A stretch of 64,000 nt of DNA from Beaufortia kweichowensis (GCA_019155185.1 CM032801.1:18655948-18719947); one strand, 5' to 3'. Counted from the first letter of the stretch, positions 11,102 through 23,230 are shown. A program made the numbers and translations. The notes: generated by a model from the letters alone, not told the origin.

Positions 11102-11394
11102 TGCTACTTTGTTGCTGTGCAATATCCTTAGTTACAACATATCTATATATAATCTTTTTCCAGATATGGCCTTGTGCAGTGGCGTAATTCAATGTAGAAC
11201 CGCCACTGCATCTAGCAAGGAGTCAAGGGGCATTCAGTCTTACTTTTTAGACCAGTCTACGTGTGTCTTAGCAAAAAAATGAATGGCCAACTTCTAAGAG
11301 TAGTCCTAGCAGTTCATGGAACTGCAGGGTTAGAACTAAACTCTGCTGGCCTAACAGCCCTGACATAAATATAACATTTGATAATTTACCTCAG
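10571..11394 (+). other. Intron-like region with AT microsatellite
   Basis: No ORF of substance. It holds a TATA-like GTATAAAAG at about 10751-10759, a TGTA/TA microsatellite at 11015-11100, and otherwise single-copy AT-rich sequence. Lying between two exons of the integrase-type gene, it is best read as intron; the TATA-like string has no supporting context. Confidence 0.45.
11015..11100. repeat. (ATGT)n followed by (AT)n microsatellite
   Basis: About seven ATGT units run directly into about 27 AT dinucleotides. The open frames read through it on both strands are repeat artefacts. Confidence 0.97.
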
Positions 11395-11486
11395 ATCATG
11401 TACCTTGGAGCTGCAACAGATAACAAAGCATCGACTGCCCTTGGTTTTTTCCATCAGTCAGTGAAGATGCATGGGTGTCCGTTAAG
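11395..11486 (+). CDS. Integrase-type transposase, internal exon
   Basis: A 92-base open exon bounded by CTCAG and GTAAAA splice sites encodes MYLGAATDNKAS followed by an FFHQSV...HGCPLR stretch. That is the segment of the integrase core between the first and second catalytic Asp in this fish family (hydrophobic strand, NN/DNKAS, then a helix ending in G-x-P-x-R before the second Asp). It continues the exon at 9837. The next exons are not found downstream on this strand; they occur inverted at 32143-27039. Confidence 0.6.
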
Positions 11487-11657
11487 GTAAAACAGTTTGC
11501 ATTTTTTTTGTTGAATAGATTATTGCTTCTCAAACCTGTTCATTCATCAGACAACCAATTTAGGTCTTGCAGTCTCTATTAATAAGCTGATGAGTACAAT
11601 CATGTGTGCCTGATAGGAGGGGAAGTCTGAAACACAAATAATTACATATATATATAT

Positions 11658-12085
11658 TGTCACGGAGCCGATGCCTTCAGCATCGGATTCCCCCCATCAC
11701 GTCATCCGTTCCCTGTCACCGGCATATTAAAAGGACTCTAATTCCCATCATGCACTTCACCCGCACACCTGTTCACTATCTGCAATCCTGTTAGCACCAG
11801 TTATTTTGTTATCACCTGCACCTGTTTTCTGTCGTTAGGGGTTTATTGTTTGCTGTATTTAATGTCTGCTTTTAGTCTTCGTCCGGTATTGTTGTTAGTT
11901 TGGCTGTGTGGGGTTTTGTTACATGTTTCTCGTTACTTCCTGGATGTACTCTGTGCCTGTGATTACCAAACCTGTGATGTTCTCCTCGTGAGTGAGGCCT
12001 GTAAACCTGTTCTGCTACAAGCTCAGTAAAGACTTGTTTGAGATTATCTCGTGTGTTCTGTCTGATCTGACCCTGCACCGCAACA
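11658..12085 (+). mobile_element. Gypsy element 1, 5' LTR
   Basis: The LTR begins TGTCACGGAGCCGATGCC and ends GCACCGCAACA, 428 bp. Two solo LTRs of related sequence (42904-43335 and 48542-48963) show where the ends lie. It carries CAGTAAAG near its 3' end and is followed by gag-like sequence. It lies inside the intron after the 11395-11486 exon. No matching 3' LTR survives. Confidence 0.85.
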
Positions 12086-13330
12086 GTATACCGGACCAAA
12101 AATAACAGAAGAAGGGTCTTGTGATCGATTTCCGTCATGTCGTGAAGTTACCTGGATACCCTGTCTGTTTTGTATTTTTGCTTTTTATTTTTTGTCCTTG
12201 TCACCAGAATGGAAGCCGCCCAACACCCAGGACTTGGCGGATGCCACCCGCTGCGGATCTCCTTCACGCTCTCACCCGCCCACTTAGCGCTTTGACTGTT
12301 TGTTTCTCCCCAGCCCGGTAAGTCCCTGCGGTCACTGGCAGTCCCATGGCCACAATACTAATCGGTTCCTCTGGAGCAGCGGAGGAGTGTGGTGGATTTC
12401 TGTTACAATGCAAGCTTATACTTCAGTCGGCAACCTCATTTGCATCCAACTGGAAGCGGATAAGAGTTGACTTGAGCGATCAGCCTCATGACAGGGCTGC
12501 CCTACAGCTGAAGCGCCAAGGCTACTGGGAGACAGGAGCTTCCTTGAGTCCATTACCTGGGAGGATTTCTCCACTTGGGTAAAGAATGTGTTTGATCACT
12601 CTGCCTCTTCTCTCTCTGTTGCAGACCAGCTCTGTAGAGCTCCGGCAGAAGGCGATCATCGGTGGCAGAATATGCTCTCCATTTCCGTGCACTGCCGCCA
12701 ACCAGTGGCTGGAATCAGTCCGTGCTGTTAGCAGCATATCGTCAAGGTTTGTCTCAGAGGTAAAGATGCAAATGGTGATTTATGGTGACTCCATTGAGTT
12801 GGAAACATTCATCCAGAAATCTATTGAATAGCTCAAGCGTCTTGTTGCTTGTCAAAGTGGAGCCTCGACGGATCTGTACCGCTCCTCCGCTGCACTCCCT
12901 GTCCGCTCAGCGTGCGCGCATCAAGCCGCAGCGGGTCTCGACTCCTCGGACCTCGCATCCTGCTCTACCGAGTCCTCCAGCACCCGAGCCCATGCAAGTA
13001 GATGCTTCCATCTTACCAAGGAGGAGAGACAGCGAGCGCATCTCTCTCAAGCTCTGCATGTATTGTGGGGAACCCGGGTGAGTGCGGTCCAGCCGCCGCA
13101 AGCAGGTACAAAACTTCCGTTAACGTCTCTAATCATTGCCTCTCCCACTGTCTCTGTTCCAGTGAAAGCACTAGTTGATTCGGTGCAGCTGGAAATTTCA
13201 TCTCCCCAGAACTACTGGGGCGGCTCCGGCTACCTAGGCACTGAGTAAGCAGCCAATCCCTGTGTGAGATATCTTAGGAAAGCCCTTAGGGCGGGGACTA
13301 GTGAATATTTCTCTCCACAAGTCGCGGCTT
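12086..13330 (+). pseudogene. Gypsy element 1 gag and protease remnants
   Basis: Fragments in several frames match the gag of chromodomain Gypsy elements of fish: the capsid part at about 12346-12830 and a truncated zinc knuckle (LCMYCGEPG) near 13050-13080, where the rest of the CCHC motif is missing. A degenerate protease follows (ALVDS near 13170) in which the DSG active site is not intact. Multiple stops and indels make it non-coding. The related capsid and knuckle can be seen in better shape in the element at 27165. Confidence 0.65.
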
Positions 13331-14793
13331 CGAATGGAAACCTGTTATGACTGAAGTTTTGTCTTTCTGGGTGCTGGAGGGGAGCTCAGTGGATCTAGTG
13401 CTGGGACGGCCCTGGCTTCAAAGTCATCGTCCGGAAATGGACTGGACAACAGGAAATGTAATCAGTTGGCCTTTGGAGAAGGCATTTAAGCCGGTAAAGT
13501 CTGTTTCGCTTGTTATGTCTCCTATTGCTGTTACTCTCTCTCCAGAATCCTCGAAAGTACCCAGAGCATCCAGTAGCATTACGCCCTGGGTAGTGAGCGA
13601 TTCCGCCATGAAGTATGAAGCATTCCTGGATGTGTTCAGTAAGAGAGAGCCACCCAACTTCCCCCGCATAGGCCATGGGACTGCGCCATCAAGCTGCTGC
13701 CTGGGGCCCCTCTGCCTAAGGGGCGTATCTACTTGCTGTCCCTCCTGGAACAGAAAGCCATGGGTGACTACATTCGGGAGGCGCTTCAACAAGGATTTAT
13801 TCGCCCCTCTACTTCCCCTGCAGCTTCCAGTTTCTTCTTCGTGGGGAAGAAAGATGGGGGTCTCCGGCCATGCATTGACTATCGAGTTCTCAACCAGGCT
13901 ACAGTCAAGTTCTCATATCCTTTGCCTCTTATTCCCCCATCCATAGAGCATCTTAGGTGAGATGCGTCTGTATTCAATGAAACTGGACCTCAGAAAGAAA
14001 GCCTATAACTTCTAATTTGTATCCGGAAGGAGAGGCGAGTGGAAGATGGCCTTCATAGCAGCCATGGGACGCCGAGTACCTTGTTATGCCCTTCGGGTTG
14101 GTAAATGCTCCGGCTGTGTTTCAAAGTTTTATGAATGAAATATTTCGAGATGTGTTGGGTCTGTTTGTCATTGTTTATATAGATGATCCTGGTGTACTCG
14201 AAGTCTCTCGCGGAGCACTGAGGTCATGTTCACCTCGTTCTCCAGCGGCTTCGTGATCATAATCTCTATCTCAAGCTTGAGAAATGTGCGTTCCATCTTT
14301 CTGAGGTTCAGTTCCTGGGAAATGTATCCAGATCAGCTGGTCTGGCTATCTACCCGTGACATCCGCCTACGGCTGCCCTGTAGGAAGCTAACCCCACGTT
14401 TCATCGGTCCCTTCCCTGTCGTCAAACGAATCAACGCAGTGACTTACCGGCTGCAACTCCCCCGTTCCTACCGCCTGGCTCCCTCATTCCACGTTTCCTT
14501 GCTCAAGCCCTATATAAACCCTGTTTTTGTTTCTTCCCCAGAGTCTGATGCTGAGGGACCTCCACCAGCGGCTCCGGAGCCTCCTCCTCCACCGCCCCTA
14601 GACGAACAGGACCGCATCTATCGGGTCGATGCCATCCTGAGGGCTCGTCGACGGGCCGGGAGATTCGAATACCTTGTGTCCTGGGAAGGATACGGCCCTG
14701 AGGAGCGTTGCTGGGTCCCCCGCTCCGATATCCTGGACCCAACTCTACTCTCCGACTTCCATAGTTCTCACCCCTCTGAACCCGGTCCCAGGC
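13331..14793 (+). pseudogene. Gypsy element 1 pol, internally deleted, with chromodomain
   Basis: The post-protease part (GRPWLQSH near 13405) and the RT fingers (SSFFFVGKKDGG, near 13830) are readable. The YIDD box survives near 14180, but frame changes follow. At about 14320 the reading jumps from the post-RT segment directly to the region after integrase (QLVWLSTRDI), so RNase H and integrase are deleted. The end encodes a chromodomain (VDAILRARRRAGRFEYLVSW at about 14625-14685), which in chromoviruses guides integration to chromatin. The element stops abruptly at 14793, where ERV LTR sequence begins. Confidence 0.8.
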
Positions 14794-15202
14794 TTTTTGT
14801 GCCTTTTGTTCTATTGTGTGACTTGGTGGCCATTTGCTCATAACCCAGTCTAAGGTCTAGGTCAAGTGTGAATGCCAGCCTAAGGTGTGAGCTACTCTTT
14901 ACTTCTATGATAATGAAGTGGCCTGAGTGAGACAGTTATGTTGATTTGGTTCAGGATGGGTGAAACTTCAGGATTTGGAATGGGCTTACTACTCCTTTCA
15001 TGTATTGTTTCTTTGTTTTTCCATTTTGAGGGACTGCCCTCAAAATGGCTATATATACAATGTGTTTAAACTTCAAATTAGACTTGATGACTGCAGCGCC
15101 CGTGCAGTATGCTCTGATTTGAAGACTCGCTATCTACAATAAAGACTACTGCTCAAGGAAATCCAAGTCTCCTGGTCTTCGCTGAAAAAAGTTTCCAACA
15201 GA
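14794..15202 (+). mobile_element. Endogenous retrovirus, 5' LTR
   Basis: This ~410 bp stretch matches the reverse complement of 32145-32560 closely. It contains a CTATATATAC TATA-like box near 15050, an AATAAA polyadenylation signal at 15138-15143, and ends in TTTCCAACAGA next to a tRNA-type primer-binding site. Its left edge is the Gypsy junction and may be slightly truncated, since the partner LTR can be extended further with less certainty. Confidence 0.85.
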
Positions 15203-15220
15203 TGGTGCCGTGACCTGGAT
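15203..15220 (+). promoter_or_regulatory. Retroviral primer-binding site, tRNA-His type
   Basis: TGGTGCCGTGACCTGGAT directly follows the LTR and starts with the TGG complementary to a tRNA CCA tail. It differs in only one or two positions from the histidine-tRNA primer site known from ERV-H type viruses. It marks the start of minus-strand DNA synthesis. Confidence 0.75.
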
Positions 15221-15324
15221 AGAGCTCCTCATCTCTCCAAACCTTTCCAGACGGAATTTTTCAACCCAACTTTGATTTGGTGAGTGTCACTCTATCTAAA
15301 GAACCCTTACAGACCAGTACACGT

Positions 15325-15728
15325 GGTTATCCTCTGCTATGCCAGGGAAGTGTTAACAACAGCTGCAGGGTTCTGTTAACAAATTTTGCTTATCCTCTGT
15401 TTAGGCAGAGAAGTTTGGTTATCCTCTGTTTATCAGAGAAGAATTTGTGTATCCTCTGTTTAGGCAGAGAAGAAGTTTGGTTATCCTCTGTTTAGGCAGG
15501 GAAGAATTTTGGTTTATCCTCTGTTCAGGCAGGGAAGAATTTTGGTTTATCCTCTGTTTAGGCAGGGAAGAATTTTGGTTTATCCTCTGTTCAGGCAGGG
15601 AAGAATTTTGGTTTATCCTCTGTTTAGGCAGGGAAGAATTTTGGTTTATCCTCTGTTCAGGCAGGGAAGAATTTTGGTTTATCCTCTGTATATCAGGGAC
15701 GAGTTTTGGTTTATCCTCTGTGTAACAG
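15325..15728 (+). repeat. ERV leader tandem repeat (33-base units, in frame)
   Basis: About eleven units each contain TTATCCTCTGT followed by an AGGCAGGGAAGAATTTT-like half. The first four are degenerate and 29-32 bases apart; from about 15514 the spacing is exactly 33 bases, so one frame stays open and encodes an 11-residue repeat (YPLFRQGRILV-like). It lies between primer-binding site and gag, where packaging signals usually are. Confidence 0.9.
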
Positions 15729-15733
15729 GGACA

Positions 15734-16970
15734 ATGTTTAATATGTTTAAAAAGAATGCAAGATTGATCCCTACCAATGAGAAAGGTGGATTAGCTACCC
15801 CTTTGTGGACAGACAGTGAGTTTAAGTCAATATTAGGGGAACACATGGACTCTATTGTTACAACATCAGTCAAGCAGTGCTTAACAAAGAAATATGGCAT
15901 ACATCCAAATAAAGTATGGTCCATTGAAGAATGCAAAAAGGTGTTGGGTGCATGTATCAGGAAGAACAATGTTAAGGGAATTATCTGTTGCCACAGAGAA
16001 TTTTGTGTTACCATAGCACAAGAACACACTCAACGTGCTCTAGAACTAGAAGAACAAAACAAGGAATTACGTGCCCGAGTATCTTCCCTTACTAAGAAAT
16101 TAGGAATCAAAAAGAGTGCAATGACAGATAACTTGAGAAACACAACGCAGTCAGATAAGTTATATTCTGATCTACAATGTCTGTTTAACTCTGAGGAAGA
16201 TAATGTATCTCTGAAGACAATGCTGATCTGTTAGTTAATACAGTTCAAAAGTGTGTGGAGCCGGAAAAGAGTTCAAAGTGCAACAGAAGAGGTAGAAGTT
16301 ACTCCCCCCACACCTCCAGTAGTGCAAGTACAAACAGTTATTAAAACTCTGGGACCTGAAGCTATAGAGAGACTTTCTCAAAGTTTGCCATCAGCACGTG
16401 TTAACTTCTCTGAATTCAGGAGAGCATTAGCAAAAAAAATGCATCTATATGACATGGTCTCTGGTGGAAATCATCCAACTTATGTCCCAAGTTCTAACAG
16501 AATCAGAGTTCAATAGCTTTGAAAGTACTGTCAATACTTCTGAATTTAAACGTGCCAGCAAAGATGAGTTGCGAGAGGGAGTTCTTAGGATATTGAAAGA
16601 TATTATTGGGCCAAAGATTGACTGGGCCAAGAGTCACTAGCTGTGTACAGAAGAAGGAAAAGAAACTGTGAGCGAATACACTGAAAGATTTTGTCAATCT
16701 GCCATTGCATACAGTGGAATAGTCAATAGCTCTGAGGAGTGCTCTGCCTTTCTTAGATCTTACATGGTCTAATCAAACCTTGCGAAGCAATTTGGACAGA
16801 TTAGCCACTTGGGAACGAGATTCTGATGTTAAAATAAAAGTAAAAATAGCAGCAGCATCAATGAATAATCAAATACAGAGGGTAGACAAGAACACAGATT
16901 TGTAAAAGAGAGTACTTGTAACTATTGTGGAAAATCAGGACATTGGGTGAAGGAGTGTAGGAAAAAGCAG
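15734..16970 (+). pseudogene. ERV gag-like region
   Basis: An open frame from the ATG at 15734 to 16234 contains a matrix-like N-terminus and a predicted coiled coil (repeated Glu/Lys/Leu around 16030-16090). It is in frame with the leader repeat upstream. Frame changes near 16235 and 16515 and stops near 16640 break the rest. A CCHC zinc knuckle (C-x2-C-x4-H-x4-C) is visible at 16917-16958, the nucleocapsid RNA-binding motif. Gag proteins normally assemble the core and package the genome. This copy cannot make a full product. Confidence 0.65.
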
Positions 16971-17099
16971 CAAGACATCAGAAGGAACTTACAGCATAAC
17001 CACTCCCCCGCCCAACCTGCTTACAACCCAGAGGTAGTTCCTTCTCTTTCTAGTGAAACCTTAGGACAGCTTGTTCAAGCACTAATTGTTGGGGCTGTG

Positions 17100-19144
17100 A
17101 GTACATACCTTTCTCCTGTTATCTACCACAATGATAAAAGAATTTTTGTGAAAGGTACTATAAAAAAAATGGAGGTTGATTTTTTGCTTGATACAGGTGC
17201 TGTATATTTTTTATAAGGTTCCTTATAAAAAAAAACAAGCTGTGTTTAACTGGTGTAGTGGGCAATGATTCAATGTTGTATGAAACTTCCCCTATTGAAA
17301 TTCAGTTAGGTCCAAAGTTATTAACTACATCTCTGTTGTGTGCACCTTTGAACACTGGTGCTATACTGAGGAATGGATTTACTAAAGGCAATTACATTTA
17401 AGCTAGACATATCCTCAGATGCTGCCACCATTAAAATAGCTACAAGCAAATGCGCCCCGCCAGGATAGTGTACTGCCACCTGAGTTTTCACATTTACAAG
17501 ATCATTCTATCTGGGCTAAAGATAAAGATGATTGTGGACTTCTAATATCAGTAGAACCTGTTAGACTTACAGGAACTGCACCTCCTGCTACTAAACAATA
17601 CCCAATAAACCAGGAAGCTGTGCAAGGGATCAAACCTATCATAGAAAAGTTGCTATCACAGGGTGTTCTAGTTAAGACTAATAGTCCATGTAACTCTCAA
17701 TATGGCCTATCAAGAAAGCTAATGGAACATGTGACTTACAGTTGATTACAGAATAGCTAATAAATACATCAACAAGATCACTACTTTAGTTGCAGATCCT
17801 TCCACAATCTGTAATGGTTTGCCTTTAGACTGTAATGTGTTCTCTGTAATTGATATGTCCAATGGTTTTTCTCTGTTCCTTTACACCAGGATAGCCAACC
17901 TTGGTTAGCATTCACAGTTGATTTTGAACAATATCAGTGGACTTGTTTACCTCAGGGCTTTTCAAAACTCTCCAACAATATATCATCAGGCATTAAAGGC
18001 GTGATTTGGCTGACCCAGAATGTCCTGTAAAAAAAGTCAACAGTCATTCAGTATGTTGATGACATCTTAATCGCATCATCAGACAGAGACACACATAAAG
18101 ATGAATTGTCAGCTCTTCTCAACTATTTACATAAAAAAGGACACAAATGCAGTCTACACAAAGCACAAGTCGCTAAGGATCAGGTTACCTTCTTAGGGCA
18201 GACCATTGGAGCAGGAGTTAGATCTATAACCCAAGACAGGGCAGCTGCTGTAAAGAAAATTTCTCCACCCACTACTGTTAAATCACTCCGTTCATTTCTA
18301 GGCACAGCTGGATATTGTAGGCCTTGGATAGAAGATTATGCCTTGCTTGCTCAGCCACTGTATAATTTGTTGAAAGGGTCTGTCAAAGATATGGATGCTA
18401 TAGATCTAAAAGAACAGCACCTCAAAGCATTCCGTGCCCTGAAAAGAAGCATTATGTCAAGCGCCAGCACTAGGTATTGCACAAGCTGATTGTCCTTTTG
18501 TGTTGTATGTACACGAACAGTTGAGGCTTTATGACAGCATGCCTTATGCAAGATCATGGTGGTATTTTTCGTCCCAGTTCAATATTATTCTGGTAAGCTA
18601 GACATAGTTGCTCAGGGCATGGGTCCGTGTCTAAGAGCAGTACAGGCAGTTCATCTTGCCCTTCTAGCTTGTACAAATGTTGTTTTAGGTCAGACAATAA
18701 CAGTCAGGTGTCCACATGCTGTCTCCGCACTAATGAATCAAGCTAAAATCACTTCCATCACCTCCTCCCGTTGGGGAAATTGGTTAACTACACTCACAGC
18801 CCTGAATGTTGTTTTGCAACGAGCTCCTGTCACAAACCCATCCTCTTGTATGATGTCTGCAATGACTGAGGTTTCTTTAGAAGATGGAGATGAAGTGACT
18901 CATGATTGTGTTACGCTTACACATTCATCTGCAAGTGCTATTGCAGAGTCGTCGATTTTTAACATCATCTGGGTCTCCTATTAAAAATGCTGAACTAGTG
19001 AGAGACTTAATGTTTGCCATGACTCTTCCCAAAGAGTTAGCAGTGATTAAAGTGAAAGCACATCTTAAACCTAACACTGTAGAAGCTCAAGGTAATGCTC
19101 TTGCAGATATAGCGGCCAAACAGGCCTGTTTATGTACTACAGTG
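17100..19144 (+). pseudogene. ERV protease, reverse transcriptase and RNase H, broken
   Basis: A protease start with the catalytic Asp (DTGA) lies at about 17190-17205 and is followed at once by a frame change. Scattered RT segments run from about 17510, with the YVDD catalytic box at 18052-18063 and a gamma-retrovirus-like connection region after it (about 18100-18400, containing FLGTAGYCR). RNase H follows to 19140, ending in the alanine-rich GNALAD segment. At least five frame changes or stops occur. The YVDD and connection resemble the gamma/epsilon group. The sequence is cut at 19144 by the hAT element; the remainder lies inverted at 35103-32145. Confidence 0.8.
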
Positions 19145-22100
19145 TAGAGCTTAGATTCTCTGCCCGAGCCCGAGCCCGGACTCGGGTCGGGCCCTTGATA
19201 AAGCACGTCACGTGTCATGCGCAGCGTCTCGTCCACTTGCACTTTCGGAGTCACTTGCGCCGCGATGATCACACCTGCTGTGAGCTTAAGTGCAACATGG
19301 AGCTGGAAGAGCAACATGGAGCTGGAAGAAGCAAAGAAACAAATTAAAACGGGGAATTAACCTTGAGCACATTTGGAGGAAAATCGAGGAGGTTTGGAAA
19401 TATTTTAAACTAGTCGTGGGGAGTGACAACATTTGTGTTGGCTTTGTCTCGTGCATTAAATGCGGCACGCTGCTCGCCTATGACAGCAAAAAAACGGGGA
19501 CTTCAACGATGAACAGACACATGAAGCAGGCTTGCCATGCCAGAAATTATGATAGTAGTCAGCCTCAGCCCTCAATGTCCTCTTTTGTTACATTTCCAAG
19601 CATTCCCCTGAGGTGAGGCAAGCCATCACAGAGAAATCGTTGAGTTTTGCTGCAGGGGACATAAGGCCATTTACGTTGTAAGTGGCCAGGGCTTCGAGCG
19701 GCTAGCTCAAGAATTAATCAATGTTGGTGCTACATATGGTCGTGTATCGGCCCAGTCAATTCTGCCTCACCAGAGGCAGAATTCTGCCTTAGTTGGTAAA
19801 ACTCTCACCACCGCAATGTTTCCCGTGGAAGATGCTAAAACGGGAAAAAATATCAGACGCGAGATAGTGGGCTTGCTGGTCAACAAATTTGGCCTCGACC
19901 ACAAGCTCCCTCAAGCGAATAGTGTGGGTAACAGATGAAGGCAGCAACATAATCAAAGCCCTGGAACCATATAGGAGGCTTTCTTGTCTCGATCACCTAA
20001 TTAATACTGTCCCTTGCCACGGTCTGCATGCCGATGCACTGTCCAGCTTGGCGCGGATATAGTTGAGACCATATCTGCTGCGAAAAGACTTGTAAGATAT
20101 CTAAAACAATCTGGCCTGGTTGCGCAATTGTCAAAGACAGTGCTACAGATGGGGAGTAGCGATTCAGCACAGTGTACCTCACACTCAAGTCAGTGCAAGA
20201 CATATACTCAGAGCTACGGGAGAAACTGGAGAACCCGCGGTGAGGTTTGGTAGCGAAAATATTGCACCTGACTTATTGAGGCTTTCTGGTCACATTTTTT
20301 GGAGCCATTCTATAATGCCCAGAGAGAGTTGGAGGGCGACAAATATGCAACCATAAACCTGGTCTGCCTCTGGCTTGAGAGACTGAAGAGACATTGCCAG
20401 CCCTCTCCCACTGACTCACCGCAACAAGCATTTGTAGCGCCAGAGGCATGCGAGTTCATTGTGCAAAAATCAAGGTGAACATGCTGCACAAAGTTGCTCT
20501 TTTCCTCTGGCCCAAATTCAACAAATTGAGGATGATGTCTCCTGTAGAGATAGCTGAAGTACATGCTCACGTTCGCACCCCTCTTGCCTGTGGAGGAAGA
20601 TGCTGCGGAGGCTCACAGTGCAATGAGCAGTACTGGCTTCACACCAGCCAGCAGCCAGGGGAGGAGACTCGAATTTGCTGAGTGGGAGAACCAAGGCGAT
20701 GATAACGAACCAGATGAGGATGAAGTGGCTATGTACAATTCACAGAAGCATGCCATGGATGACGACCGGGACCTACTGAAATGGTGGAAAGTGAAGCAGT
20801 TGGTGTACCCAAAACTAGCCAGGCTGGCAAGATCCGTCCCTCTGCATTCCAGCAAGCAGCAGCAGCTTGTGGCGGGTGTTCAAGCGCAGCTGCCCGGCGA
20901 TAGAGCAGAGGGAGGACCGCTCTGAAACCAGAAACTGTGGGCCCTTAATCTTGTTCTTGCATGACAACATGTAAAACCATGTAAGTAGGCTATAGCTTTG
21001 TGATTAATATGGTATTATATAATGATTACATATATAGCAGGCAGCCTTGCTTGGCCTAATCAATTTCTTACACTTCATCTACAGGCTCATACACAGGCAG
21101 GAGGCTACCAGAATGGAGCAGCGTTTTTGCACTATAGGCCTACGTTTTATAATAGGCTTTACAAATATTTATTTTGTTTAAAAAATATTATATGTTCTAA
21201 AACATTGTTTAATTATATTAAAGTTGTAGGCCTTTAGTCTTAGGCCATCATTTTCTGTGTTCATCGCTGTTCACGGTTTATTTTTTATTTATTTTTTTTA
21301 CGTTTCTTCATTCGGAATTTCAGATCCATTTAGGGTCCATTCAATTATTTCTGAATAAACAAACAAGCGCAGTTTACATGCTTCTTCCTTGTCATTATTA
21401 TTCATTAAGATAATAATTAATAAATGCGCACAATTATGAACTTGATAAATGTTACAGATATGTTTTACTATGCACAAACAAATGCATTTCAACTTACATG
21501 TGCAAAATTCAGAATTAAATGAATGTGCTGCAATTTGTACAAAAAGAGAGTCTGTAGTAGCCTACGTGTTTTAGCCATTAAATAAGCACATTTAGTTTTA
21601 AGTTTAAGTATTGTTTTTGAAGAAAGATTTTTCTTTAAAAGTGAATTTCGTTTAGTATAAATTGTATCTTAATTTTAATACATTTTCATCAACCAATTAC
21701 CTGGATTTAATACATAAAAGCAATATAGCAGACAATATAATAATGACATGGAAGCCCATTATTGCCTTGTAGTCACACTACACCATTTGAAACTTGTAAC
21801 AAGCTGTCACCCGAATTTACAAATGCACATCTTGCTTGTTGCTCACACACATATTATGTTGAAATAACAATATGTTGAAGTAACATTATTAATTATAATA
21901 AATATTTAAGAATATTTGATTGAAAGCTGAATGTTGTGCTTTGTTCAATTTAATAAAATTAAAACTTTAATTAGGCTATGATAATTAAAATAATTGAATA
22001 TTTAATATTGAGTGGCCAATTTTTGATCATTTATTAATAGTATTTATATAATAGCCTATATATATATAACTGTGTAGAGGTTCACCCTGTAGCCTAAATG

Positions 22101-22316
22101 ATCTAGCACAGCAGCACCTGCGTTAAAAAATAAAAATCTGGCGCGCCCTGGTTATAACGGCCCACATATTAAAAATGGTCGGGTTTAAATCGGGCTCGGG
22201 CTCATAATTACAGTGAGCGTGTCGGGCGGGCCGGACTCCGGACACAAGCGATGCTCGTCTGCTCGGGCTTTCGGGTAGGGTCAGGGCTTGATTTGTTGGG
22301 CCCGATCTAAGCTCTA
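19145..22316 (+). mobile_element. hAT element (BED/ZBED type), plus copy
   Basis: The ends are TAGAGCTTAGAT at 19145 and its reverse complement at 22305-22316. GC-rich subterminal repeats (CCCGAGCCCG, CGGGCTCGGGC) follow inside both ends. The element carries a broken transposase (19297-20970) and a long AT-rich 3' region. The 8 bases on its left (19137-19144, CTACAGTG) do not match those on its right (22317-22324), but match the complement of those beside the minus copy. This is therefore a hybrid whose two ends come from two insertions. Confidence 0.9.
19297..20970 (+). pseudogene. hAT transposase (ZBED1-like), plus copy, deleted and frameshifted
   Basis: The N-terminus encodes a BED zinc finger: Cys-x2-Cys (CIKCG) and the distal HMKQACH, near 19455-19540, which binds DNA ends. 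Downstream pieces in several frames match the RNase H-like catalytic fold and the helical insertion. The C-terminal hATC dimerisation region lies near 20780-20930 (YPKLARLARSV). Compared with the minus copy, about 185 bases are missing at 19770-19790. At that junction a perfect hairpin (arms AATTCTGCCTC, 4-base loop) has appeared. Not functional. Confidence 0.75.
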
Positions 22317-22812
22317 AGCCTCAGCCCTCTACCTCCTCATATAGGCACAGGCAAAAGGAGAGTGTTAGTTCCCGAGCTCCACCACAACATCCAGTGGGGC
22401 TCTGGGAGGCACTCTCAACCCGGCCTTCCCAGCCTAAGAAGCACACCTGAGGGCCGTCATCCAGGCAAAAGGCCGGGACCAGAAGTGGGGCACCCTGACT
22501 GCTCCTGCGGAGTCAGGTTGCCCCATAAGCATTTCTTGAGGTCGGATCCCGGATAGCGCCTCACTATCTGGTAGCCCGGTCCTTCCCTGTACCCTCTGGA
22601 TCATGGCTGACCAGCGGCTCTGCTTCGGGGTGCAGCGGCATCCGGGTACCACACGGTGCATATAACACCGCACCCCCTCGAGTTTTCCCCGGCCAGTACA
22701 GCCCAGGGTCCCGAGTTGCAAAACATAAGACCAGACACCAGCCCCGAGGGGTTGGTCCCTTTAGTGAATTACCTGGCAGCGCTGGGTTCTACAGGTAGTA
22801 CAACACGGCTAT

Positions 22813-23230
22813 ATGATTCAGTTCGGGCGGAACCCGCCCGTGTTCAATGGGGTCTTGTCCACCGAGGTGGGTCCCGACCAAGCTCTAGTCATGGAACATG
22901 AAGTACATACACTCCTGGCAAAGGGGGCCATAGAAGTCGTTCCTCCCCCAGAGAGAGAAGTGGGGTTTTACAGCCGCTACTTCATAGTTCCCATAAAGGA
23001 TGGGGGCTTGCGTCCTATTCTAGACCTGCGCACGTTGAATCGCTCAGTCAAGAAACTGAAGTTCAAAATGCTCACACAGATTGTGACCCAAATCAGATCT
23101 GCGGACTGGTTTGTCACAATAGATATGAAGGACGCATACTTCCATGTCTCCATCCTACCCAAGCACAGGAAGTTCCTGAGGTTCGCTTTCGGGGGCGTAG
23201 CGTACCAGTACCGGGTGCTTCCCTTCATAC
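22813..23230 (+). pseudogene. DIRS reverse transcriptase, N-terminal half
   Basis: The frame encodes the RT fingers and palm start: SRYFIVPIKDGGLRPILDLR, then FVTIDMKDAYFHV with the first catalytic Asp, then the hydrophobic FLRFAFGGVAYQY. At about 23230 the RT is cut; the YLDD box and thumb are absent and sequence jumps into RNase H. The lost part can be seen in the second DIRS copy at 54691. No product with polymerase activity is possible. Confidence 0.8.

Noticed and set aside
10901..11282. Tyr-Ile repeat frames on both strands near 11.0 kb
   Set aside because: They come from the ATGT/AT microsatellite.
14790..14794. AGGCT as the ERV target duplication
   Set aside because: AGGCT follows the 3' LTR on the minus strand, but one flank is Gypsy and the other a transposase exon, and LTR edges are uncertain. 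Recorded only as a test.
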